DNA of 64,000 nucleotides from Marinobacter sp. ELB17 (GTDB lineage Bacteria; Pseudomonadota; Gammaproteobacteria; Pseudomonadales; Oleiphilaceae), in NCBI RefSeq assembly GCF_000169375.1, contig NZ_AAXY01000023.1:1-64000 (forward strand), written 5' to 3'. Positions 15,484 to 22,010 of the stretch are shown one piece after another (the stretch's first letter is position 1; every line of letters begins with the position of its first letter). The notes beneath the pieces are model-generated. The model made no database searches. It was not told the origin of the DNA and saw only the letters and a list, made by a program, of their open reading frames with translations. The translations under genes were made by a program, and so were the position numbers.

Positions 15484-15773
15484 CGTTTTCCTTTCAATGA
15501 ATGCCCTTACGGGCCTTGTAACGGAGGCCGAAGCCTCTCTCCCCTCGGGAATGTCTATCACCGGCTCCCGCTTGCGCGGCGACCGGAACCTTCGGCGCTT
15601 TGCCTTTCGCCAGCGCGATCCCAGTCTTCCAGAGCGCCGAACTGAGGAAGCATTCGGCGGTGAGTCTTATCGACCTGTGATAAACATAGCGGGTTGGTGT
15701 CCGCTTTCCCTGGTCAACCTGGCTTGCAGGGTGTTCTCTAACAAGCCCCGTCCTTTAGGGCGGGGTAGTTGAC
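15484..15773 (-). ncRNA. Predicted omega-RNA scaffold of IscB
   Basis: The 290 bases between the element end and the iscB start codon have no credible coding frame and many short hairpins on the minus strand: the terminal CCCCGCCCTAAAGGACGGGG, GAGGCTTCGGCCTC, GGCCCGTAAGGGC and a CCGGTCGC/GGGAGCCGG region. By established knowledge of IscB loci the omega-RNA is transcribed in this direction, with its guide at the 5' end taken from the sequence flanking the element. The predicted 16-base guide here is AGGGAACCGCTCCAAC (complement of 15774-15789), if the end is placed correctly. The 3' end of the RNA may overlap the leader of iscB. Confidence 0.75.
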
Positions 15774-15879
15774 GTTGGAGCGGTTCCCTAGGTAATTGCC
15801 ACAAGTTCCAGTATTATACACTCCAAATCCGACACCCCACATTCGACACTCCGCAAAACCGACTCAAGGGAGATGCATT

Positions 15880-18252
15880 TTGCACGATTACATCATTTGG
15901 TTTGAACACCTGGGAATGTCTGATGTGGACCGGGTAGGCGGAAAGAACGCTTCCCTCGGTGAAATGATCAGTAATCTCGCCAATGCTGGCGTGACTGTGC
16001 CGGGCGGGTTCGCGACGACCTCTCATGCCTACCGTGAGTTTCTGGCGACCAATGGCCTGAAAGACAAAATTGATGAAACCCTGGACGCGCTGGACGTTAA
16101 CGACGTTAACGAACTGGCCCGCGTTGGCGCGAAGATCCGCCAATGGGTGATTGATACGCCTTTCCCCGCCGTGCTGGATAATGCACTGGCTGAAGCTTAT
16201 GCCCAGCTACAAAACGGCAACCCTAAAATGGCGGTGGCGGTGCGTTCCTCCGCCACCGCGGAAGACCTGCCAGACGCCTCGTTTGCGGGCCAGCAGGAAA
16301 CCTTCCTGAACGTGGTGGGTCTGGACAAGATTCGCACGTCGGTGAAAGAAGTGTTTGCCTCTTTGTTTAACGACCGCGCGATTTCGTACCGTGTTCACCA
16401 TGGCTTCGACCACAAACTGGTTGCCCTGTCGGCAGGCATCCAGAAAATGGTGCGCAGTGAGACGGCCTCCAGCGGCGTTATGTTTACTCTGGACACCGAA
16501 TCCGGTTTCCGCGGTGTGGTGTTTATCACCGGCTCTTATGGGCTGGGCGAAACCGTGGTGCAGGGCGCAGTGAACCCTGACGAATTTTACGTGCACAAGT
16601 CCACGCTGACCGCTGGCCGCCCTGCGGTGCTGCGCCGCAACCTGGGCAGCAAAGCCATCAAAATGATTTATCACACAAACCCGACCGAGGGTGAGTTTGT
16701 GGAAACCGTGAAGGTGGATGCCGCCGAACGTGGCCGCTTCTGCATTACCGATGCGGAAGTGGAAGAGCTGGCCAAGCAGGCGATGATTATTGAAAATCAC
16801 TACCAGCGTCCGATGGACATCGAATGGGCCAAAGACGGCGACGATGGCCGTATTTACATTGTTCAAGCGCGCCCTGAAACCGTAAAAAGCCGTGCTTCTG
16901 CCAACGTGATGGAGCGCTATCTACTGAAAGAGACCGGCAAGGTGCTGGTGGAAGGCCGCAGCATTGGCCACAAGATTGGCGCCGGCCCGGTGAAAATCAT
17001 CACCAGCATCAATGAAATGGACAAGGTGCAAGACGGCGATGTGTTGGTTACCGACATGACCGACCCAGATTGGGAGCCGGTGATGAAGCGCGCCTCTGCC
17101 ATCGTTACCGACCGTGGCGGCCGTACCTGCCACGCGGCCATTATTGCCCGTGAACTGGGTATTCCTGCGGTGGTTGGCTGTGGCGATGCCACCGACTTGC
17201 TGAGCAATGGCCAGAAAGTGACGGTTTCCTGCGCTGAAGGCGACACTGGTTTTATTTATGAGGGTGCGCTCGACTTTGAGCTGCGCGAAAACACCATAGA
17301 ATCCATGCCCAATATTCCGTTCAAAATTATGATGAACGTGGGCAACCCGGACCGCGCCTTCGATTTTCAGGCGCTGCCAAACGAAGGCGTTGGTTTGGCC
17401 CGTCTGGAATTTATCATCAACCGGATGATTGGTGTTCACCCCAAAGCGCTGTTGAACTACGACACTCTGCCGCGGGATATTCAGCTGACGGTCGACAAAC
17501 GTATTTCTGGTTACGCCTCGCCGGTGGATTTTTACGTTGACAAGCTGGTGGAGGGTATTTCGACCCTGGCAGGAGCGTTCGCACCCAAGAAAGTGATTGT
17601 GCGCATGTCAGACTTTAAGTCTAACGAGTACGCCAACCTGATTGGCGGCGCGCTTTACGAGCCGGATGAAGAAAACCCGATGTTGGGGTTCCGCGGTGCA
17701 TCGCGCTACATCTCTGAAACCTTCCGCGACTGTTTCGAGCTGGAATGCCGTGCCATGAAGCGGGTGCGTAACGAAATGGGCTTCACCAACGTAGAGGTGA
17801 TGATTCCTTTTGTACGCACCGTAGGCGAAGCGGCTCAGGTTATGGATTTGCTGGCGGAGAACGGTCTGAAGCGGGGCGAGAATGGCCTGCGGGTGATCAT
17901 GATGTGCGAGCTGCCCAGTAACGCTCTGCTGGCGGATCAGTTCCTGGAACACTTTGACGGCTTTTCTATCGGTTCTAACGATCTTACCCAGCTTACTTTG
18001 GGCCTGGACCGGGATTCCGGCATTATTGCCCACTTGTTTGACGAGCGTAACGACGCGGTAAAAGTGCTTTTGTCGAGCGCCATTCAGGCCTGCCGGAAAG
18101 CCGGTAAGTACATTGGTATTTGTGGGCAGGGCCCGTCTGACCATCCAGACCTTGCCAAGTGGCTGATGGAACAGGGCATCGACAGCGTGTCTTTAAACCC
18201 GGATTCGGTGCTGGATACCTGGTTCTTTCTAGCAGATCAGAAACCAGACTGA
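15880..18252 (+). CDS. ppsA: Phosphoenolpyruvate synthase
   Basis: The protein is 790 residues from a TTG at 15880, chosen because AAGGGAG lies 7 bases before it and the product then begins HDYIIWFEHLGM, at the usual family length; the open frame extends further up to 15796 without a better start. It converts pyruvate and ATP to PEP, AMP and phosphate in gluconeogenesis. Visible parts are the ATP-grasp region (VGGKNASLGEM, AVRSSATAEDLPDASFAGQQ), the swivelling phosphohistidine domain (TDRGGRTCHAAIIARELGIPAVVG) and the PEP/pyruvate barrel (ARLEFIINRMIG, GSNDLTQLTLGLDRDSG, CGQGPSDHPD). It is controlled by PpsR, encoded divergently beyond the IscB element. An AT-rich TATTATAC at 15812-15819 may be part of its promoter. 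Confidence 0.96.
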   Translation: MHDYIIWFEHLGMSDVDRVGGKNASLGEMISNLANAGVTVPGGFATTSHAYREFLATNGLKDKIDETLDALDVNDVNELARVGAKIRQWVIDTPFPAVLDNALAEAYAQLQNGNPKMAVAVRSSATAEDLPDASFAGQQETFLNVVGLDKIRTSVKEVFASLFNDRAISYRVHHGFDHKLVALSAGIQKMVRSETASSGVMFTLDTESGFRGVVFITGSYGLGETVVQGAVNPDEFYVHKSTLTAGRPAVLRRNLGSKAIKMIYHTNPTEGEFVETVKVDAAERGRFCITDAEVEELAKQAMIIENHYQRPMDIEWAKDGDDGRIYIVQARPETVKSRASANVMERYLLKETGKVLVEGRSIGHKIGAGPVKIITSINEMDKVQDGDVLVTDMTDPDWEPVMKRASAIVTDRGGRTCHAAIIARELGIPAVVGCGDATDLLSNGQKVTVSCAEGDTGFIYEGALDFELRENTIESMPNIPFKIMMNVGNPDRAFDFQALPNEGVGLARLEFIINRMIGVHPKALLNYDTLPRDIQLTVDKRISGYASPVDFYVDKLVEGISTLAGAFAPKKVIVRMSDFKSNEYANLIGGALYEPDEENPMLGFRGASRYISETFRDCFELECRAMKRVRNEMGFTNVEVMIPFVRTVGEAAQVMDLLAENGLKRGENGLRVIMMCELPSNALLADQFLEHFDGFSIGSNDLTQLTLGLDRDSGIIAHLFDERNDAVKVLLSSAIQACRKAGKYIGICGQGPSDHPDLAKWLMEQGIDSVSLNPDSVLDTWFFLADQKPD

Positions 18253-18259
18253 TGAGTAG

Positions 18260-18308
18260 ACGCCGCCTGCATCGCATTCATTGCACCCGCAATCGATGCA
18301 GGCGGCGT
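18260..18308. other. Perfect 15-bp stem-loop between ppsA and rraA
   Basis: ACGCCGCCTGCATCG (18260-18274) is followed, after a 19-base loop, by its exact complement (18294-18308). There is no T-run after the stem, so it may be a Rho-type barrier, an mRNA-stabilising stem for ppsA, or a partial terminator. Confidence 0.7.
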
Positions 18309-18368
18309 GTCTGGTTCTATCACGATACATTAGAGCGGACCCACACTGATAAAAGGAGTGAACAAATC

Positions 18369-18893
18369 GTGTCTGAGAAGGTGTCTGATGTTGGCCGCGT
18401 GGCCACCGCAACCGTCATAGCCGTTATAACCCCCGATCTGTGCGACGAATTTCCGGAAGTACAGGTGGTTGAACCGGGGTTTCGCAATTTTGGCGCCATC
18501 GACAACTTTGGCGGCGAGATTGTTACCGTGAAGTGTTTTGAAGATAACTCGGTGGTGAAGCAGCAGGTAGGCTTACCGGGCCTTGGCCGGGTAATGGTGG
18601 TCGACGGTGGTGGGTCAAAGCGTAGCGCGCTGCTGGGGGATATGCTGGCGGAAAAAGCGGCCAGTAACGGGTGGGCCGGGCTGATTATTTATGGCTGTAT
18701 CCGTGACGCCGACGTGATTGCCAAAACGGCTCTTGGGGTGCAAGCCTTGGGCACCCACCCGCGCAAAACGGAAAAGCGTGATGTTGGCGATCTGAACATT
18801 GCCGTGACCTTTGGTGGCGTTACCTTCCACCCGGGGCATTTTGTGTACGCTGACAACAACGGCATTATTGTGTCGGAAAAAGCGCTGTTCTGA
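18369..18893 (+). CDS. rraA: RraA-family regulator of RNase E activity
   Basis: The protein is about 174 residues from a GTG at 18369 preceded by AAAAGGAG; upstream codons of the open frame cross the ppsA terminus and the stem-loop and are not coding. It has the RraA hallmarks TPDLCDEFPEVQVVEPGFRNFG, LPGLGRVMVVDGGGSKRSALLGDMLAEKA and WAGLIIYGCIRDAD. E. coli RraA binds the C-terminal part of RNase E and slows mRNA decay; some relatives are aldolases (HMG/CHA type), and the family assignment alone does not exclude that. rne is about 3 kb away on the other strand. The product is slightly longer than E. coli RraA at the N-terminus. Confidence 0.9.
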   Translation: MSEKVSDVGRVATATVIAVITPDLCDEFPEVQVVEPGFRNFGAIDNFGGEIVTVKCFEDNSVVKQQVGLPGLGRVMVVDGGGSKRSALLGDMLAEKAASNGWAGLIIYGCIRDADVIAKTALGVQALGTHPRKTEKRDVGDLNIAVTFGGVTFHPGHFVYADNNGIIVSEKALF

Positions 18894-18925
18894 TTGGCAG
18901 ACTACGAATCGGGGACATTCGAACC

Positions 18926-18950
18926 AGGGACAGACTTCAAGTCTGTCCCT
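18926..18950. repeat. Palindromic repeat copy 8
   Basis: Perfect 25-base palindrome AGGGACAGACTT-C-AAGTCTGTCCCT between the convergent rraA and PilZ genes; it shares the GACTT variant with copy 1. Confidence 0.88.
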
Positions 18951-18971
18951 ATCTTTTGGTTCCGTGTATTG

Positions 18972-19262
18972 CTAGTCAGTCACTTCGGCAATGTTCACAC
19001 CTAACAAAAAACCATCACCTTCGGGCTCGCAGCGCAGCACCTCGCACAGGGTTTCCAATGGCGGAAACTTGTCGCTGGTGGGGTGCAGGGTGGTGCGCAG
19101 CTCAGAGCCTACAGCCATTCGCTGAGCAACCAGAATCTGCATTCCCGAAGCGCTCAGGTCACGGCACACGCCGGCAAAGGTATTCCCGTTACTGTCTATA
19201 ATATCAATATCCGTGTTCACCTGCATTCGATGAAAATCACGCTTTTCTGAATATTCCCTCAT
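18972..19262 (-). CDS. PilZ-domain protein
   Basis: This 96-residue single-domain protein matches the PilZ fold: an RDFHRMQV segment standing in for the RxxxR motif and DLSASGMQI for the D/NxSxxG motif that together bind cyclic di-GMP. The first motif is recognisable but not identical to consensus (K-R-D-F-H-R), so ligand binding is plausible but not assured. It lies directly downstream of the SH3-domain gene on the same strand (5 bases apart), probably in one operon. Confidence 0.85.
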   Translation of the reverse strand: MREYSEKRDFHRMQVNTDIDIIDSNGNTFAGVCRDLSASGMQILVAQRMAVGSELRTTLHPTSDKFPPLETLCEVLRCEPEGDGFLLGVNIAEVTD

Positions 19263-19267
19263 AGCAG

Positions 19268-19939
19268 TCAGGCCCAGTTGTCACTTTTACGGGTGGGTTT
19301 TAGCATCGGTATCAGCAGTGCCAACAACACACCGCCTAGCACCAAGCCGGCGCCGAGCAGCATGAAATCTGATTCCTTACCGGCTTCCATGCGTTCGTTT
19401 TCAGCGGTCAGTACTTCCAGTTCATTACGGATTTTTTGATTTTCTTGCAGCAACTCGCCATTGCGGCGCTCAAGATTAATCGAGCTGGCGGCAATATCCC
19501 TGATACGTTTGAGCTCAGCCATAAGTTCGGACGAGCGGTCAGCCAGGCTGCTTTCAGAATTTTGCAGGTTGTCGCGTTCACCGGTCACGTTTGCCAGTAC
19601 GTCCTGCATCTGGCGTACTTCTGCCTGTGCGGTTTCCAGGTCCTGACGCGCCTTTTTGAGCTGTGTTGCGGCAATCGGTGTCGAGCTCAGATACTGGCTG
19701 GACACCCAGCCCTCGGTGCCTTTGGTGGTGCGTACTTTGCTGTAGCCATTTTGGTCGGATTCCAACAGCTCCATAGCGGTGCCACTGGGAACGGCGTTCT
19801 CAATGATCCGGAACTGGCTGCCTGCGCCAGAGCGCACCGGCAGGTAGATTTTGTCGTCTACCCACACAGTTCGGGCCTGGGCCGCGGCAATGGACGAGAA
19901 CACAAAAACGAGGACAACAAGCAGACGAAAAGGGGTCAC
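19268..19939 (-). CDS. SH3-domain exported membrane protein (TIGR04211/YgiM-like)
   Basis: This 223-residue protein has an N-terminal signal peptide (LLVVLVFVFSSIAAAQA), a bacterial SH3 domain (about 25-90: VWVDDKIYLPVRSGAGSQFRIIE, GTEGWVSSQYL), a long coiled coil (about 95-185, KARQDLETAQAEVRQMQDVL and ENQKIRNELEVLTAENERME) and a C-terminal transmembrane helix (LLGAGLVLGGVLLALLIPML) followed by a short basic tail. This layout is that of the E. coli YgiM-type proteins, whose function is poorly known; a periplasmic, inner-membrane-anchored location is likely. The gene precedes the PilZ gene. Confidence 0.85.
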   Translation of the reverse strand: MTPFRLLVVLVFVFSSIAAAQARTVWVDDKIYLPVRSGAGSQFRIIENAVPSGTAMELLESDQNGYSKVRTTKGTEGWVSSQYLSSTPIAATQLKKARQDLETAQAEVRQMQDVLANVTGERDNLQNSESSLADRSSELMAELKRIRDIAASSINLERRNGELLQENQKIRNELEVLTAENERMEAGKESDFMLLGAGLVLGGVLLALLIPMLKPTRKSDNWA

Positions 19940-20077
19940 TGGGCGGGGTTCCTGAAAGTTTCTGTTTGAACAAAAAATGGATAAGAACGTAATTCTGGCA
20001 CACTGGCTTTGTCGATCAAGCGTGTATTCATTACCAAACGCTCATGGCGACTTTTATCCGACATTGATTGCAGAGCA

Positions 20078-20377
20078 CTAGGGCAATACCGGTTTGAACG
20101 GTTTGACCTTTACCTGCTGGTAAACTCCGGCGCTGACATAAGGGTCTGCGTCTGCCCAGCTTTGCGCATGTTCAAGTGATTCAAACTCGGCTATCACCAA
20201 GCTGCCACTGAAGCCGGCATTGCCTGGGTCATTGGTGTCTATGGCCGGGTGCGGGCCAGCGACCAATAAGCGGCCTTCATTGGCCAGTGCCTGCAAACGT
20301 TCCAGGTGAGCCGGGCGGGCGCTTTGGCGAAGTGCCAGGCTGTCATTGATGTCTTCACTGATAATAGCGTAGTACAT
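20078..20377 (-). CDS. YciI family protein
   Basis: This 99-residue protein matches YciI: MYYAIISEDINDSLALRQSARPAHLERL, an AGP segment, and SWADADPYVSAGVY near the end, holding the conserved His and Asp of this ferredoxin-like fold. The biochemical role is not settled. It is divergent from the PHP phosphoesterase gene, with a 13-bp tandem repeat in the space between them. In several gammaproteobacteria YciI lies near septation and trp-linked genes; that context is only partly present here. Confidence 0.88.
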   Translation of the reverse strand: MYYAIISEDINDSLALRQSARPAHLERLQALANEGRLLVAGPHPAIDTNDPGNAGFSGSLVIAEFESLEHAQSWADADPYVSAGVYQQVKVKPFKPVLP

Positions 20378-20392
20378 AAGGGAGCGCTCTTC

Positions 20393-20430
20393 GTTTAGAT
20401 TCGGCGTTTAGATTCGGCGTTTAGATTCGG
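20393..20430. repeat. Three 13-bp tandem units between yciI and the PHP gene
   Basis: GTTTAGATTCGGC occurs three times in a row (20393, 20406, 20419; the last copy lacks the final base). The repeat covers the likely promoter/leader of the yciI-type gene, which reads leftward from 20377. Confidence 0.9.
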
Positions 20431-20508
20431 TCGTATCGGTGATGGCTGTTATAGTGGGTCGCTTTTCGTTTTTACCCTTCCCCGTAATCAGGAATGCTTG
20501 TGACCATT

Positions 20509-21405
20509 ATGCAGCAACAGCCAACTCAGCAGCATGACGCGACTATACCGCAACAATCACCGTTGTGCATCGACCTGCATTGCCACAGCACTGCCTCAGA
20601 CGGCGCCCTAAGCCCCGCTGATTTGCTGGCCCGGGCGCATGAGAAGGGCGTTAGCCATCTGGCCTTAACCGATCACGATACCCTTAACGGCTTGAGGTCG
20701 GCGCGCCTTGCCGCTCAGGATTACAATATTGAGCTGATTTCCGGCGTTGAACTGTCTTGCGCCTGGAGAAGCCATACCATTCATATTGTAGGCCTGGACT
20801 TTGCCGAGGATGATCCGCAGTTTCTTGCGCGATTGCAGCAGCAGAATGCCAATCGCCACGCCCGTGCCGGCGCGATTGTAGAGCGTCTGGCCAGGTTGAA
20901 GGTTGATAATCTGCTAGAACACGCGACCAAACACGCCGGTGGCGATGTGCCTGGGCGCCCACATTTTGCCCAGGCGTTAGTGGATGCCGGTGTGGTAAAG
21001 AATATCGCACAGGCTTTCAAGCGTCACTTGGGCGCAGGCAAGCCGGGAGATGTAAAAGCGTATTGGCCGGAGTTGGAAGAAGTGGTGCGCTGGGTAAACG
21101 ACGCTGGCGGTATAGCGGTGCTGGCGCACCCGCGTAAGTACGACTTGAGCGCGACCAAACTGCGGGCCTTGGTGGCGGATTTTCGCCGTGCAGCTGGCCG
21201 TGGTATGGAGCTGTGCAGTCCGGGCCAAACGGCGTCTGATGTGAACTTTCTGGCGCAGCTTTGCCAAAGCGAGGGATTGTGGGCATCTCAGGGCAGTGAC
21301 TTTCATACGCCTAAGGCGCCTTGGGCAGAGCTGGGACGCATACAAAAAATGCCAGAAGGGCTTTCACCCGTCTGGCATCATTTCAAACAACCCATCGCGT
21401 TTTAA
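20509..21405 (+). CDS. PHP-domain phosphoesterase (RNase AM/YciV-like)
   Basis: The product is about 298 residues (an ATG five codons upstream at 20494 is also open). Metal-binding motifs of the PHP fold are clear: CIDLHCHSTASDGALSP, LALTDHDTLNG, HTIHIVGLDF, AVLAHPRKY and GSDFHTP. Close relatives (YciV/TrpH) are 5'-to-3' exonucleases for short RNAs or 3',5'-nucleotide bisphosphates and mature the 5' ends of rRNAs in E. coli. The gene is separate from its divergent neighbour and ends before a stem-loop at 21412. Confidence 0.9.
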   Translation: MQQQPTQQHDATIPQQSPLCIDLHCHSTASDGALSPADLLARAHEKGVSHLALTDHDTLNGLRSARLAAQDYNIELISGVELSCAWRSHTIHIVGLDFAEDDPQFLARLQQQNANRHARAGAIVERLARLKVDNLLEHATKHAGGDVPGRPHFAQALVDAGVVKNIAQAFKRHLGAGKPGDVKAYWPELEEVVRWVNDAGGIAVLAHPRKYDLSATKLRALVADFRRAAGRGMELCSPGQTASDVNFLAQLCQSEGLWASQGSDFHTPKAPWAELGRIQKMPEGLSPVWHHFKQPIAF

Positions 21406-21411
21406 TTCTGC

Positions 21412-21437
21412 CGCCCACGCTTTTATAAGCGTGGGCG
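21412..21437. other. Stem-loop between convergent PHP and UPF0149 genes
   Basis: CGCCCACGCTT-TTAT-AAGCGTGGGCG has perfect 11-bp arms. Neither strand shows a proper T-run, so it is a possible weak bidirectional terminator. Confidence 0.55.
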
Positions 21438-21465
21438 CGATAACGCAATAGCTTAACGCGCCGAA

Positions 21466-22008
21466 TCAGTCCGGCGCGTGGAACAGCAAGTACAGGTCGG
21501 TGAGCGAATCGGGGATCGCTTCTGCCATCTGTGTCGACAGGGTTTCGCTGTCGCGCACGTTCTGGAAATCTTCATCTTCGAATAAGCCCGACAGCGCCAG
21601 CATGGGCAGAATCAAATCGCCCACTTCTTCTTCGCTGGCGGCTTCCATCCAGGCGTCTTCCCGTTCCATAAAGGTCTCGATGAAACCGGCGCACCAGTTT
21701 TCCAGTGCGTTCATGGGGTCATCGTCTTCGGGCTCGGGCAGTTCCAGGGCCAGGCCCATATCCAGCGCGTTGGCCATGGCGCCGCTCAGTTTCTGCACAC
21801 AGCGACTGAACACGTCTGGCACCTTGCCGCCAGGAAGGGCGTCAACGCCTGTGGCCAGCAGAAACAACTCGTCTACCGAGAAGTCTACTGGTCCTACAAC
21901 GCTGGCACACACCAAACCGTGGAAGCCGAAGAAGTCTACTGCGTCTTCACCCCAGGGCTCTGCAAACAGAATTTCTTCCAGGGCTTCAATGTCAGCGTCG
22001 TTCAGCAT
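21466..22008 (-). CDS. UPF0149/YecA-family protein
   Basis: This 180-residue acidic, all-helical protein has the UPF0149 pattern: FFGFHGLVCASVVGP near residue 27, an ENWCAGFIETFM centre, and LILPMLALSGLFED. The function is unknown; members often carry a C-terminal SEC-C zinc motif, which is absent here. It is four bases past the end of rne on the same strand, so it may be translated from the rne mRNA. Confidence 0.82.
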   Translation of the reverse strand: MLNDADIEALEEILFAEPWGEDAVDFFGFHGLVCASVVGPVDFSVDELFLLATGVDALPGGKVPDVFSRCVQKLSGAMANALDMGLALELPEPEDDDPMNALENWCAGFIETFMEREDAWMEAASEEEVGDLILPMLALSGLFEDEDFQNVRDSETLSTQMAEAIPDSLTDLYLLFHAPD

Positions 22009-22010
22009 AA

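Larger units (their letters stand above)
14091..15773 (-). mobile_element. IS200/IS605-type element carrying iscB (ISC-like), no TnpA
   Basis: The element is delimited by two 20-base imperfect hairpins in the same orientation: 14101-14120 and 15746-15765 (CCCCGTCCTT-y-AGG-k-CGGGG), identical at 18 of 20 positions. Same-orientation subterminal hairpins, rather than inverted repeats, mark IS200/IS605-family ends. Between them lie the iscB gene and an untranslated region of about 290 bases that fits an omega-RNA scaffold. No Y1 transposase gene is present, so mobility would need a TnpA from elsewhere. The exact cut sites are not certain: the iscB-5' end is placed at 15773 (GTCAAC on the minus strand), the other within about 10 bases of 14091. 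Confidence 0.85.

Noticed and set aside
15206..15772. Plus-strand frame of 188 codons
   Set aside because: It is antisense to the iscB 5' end and omega-RNA region, with no family resemblance.
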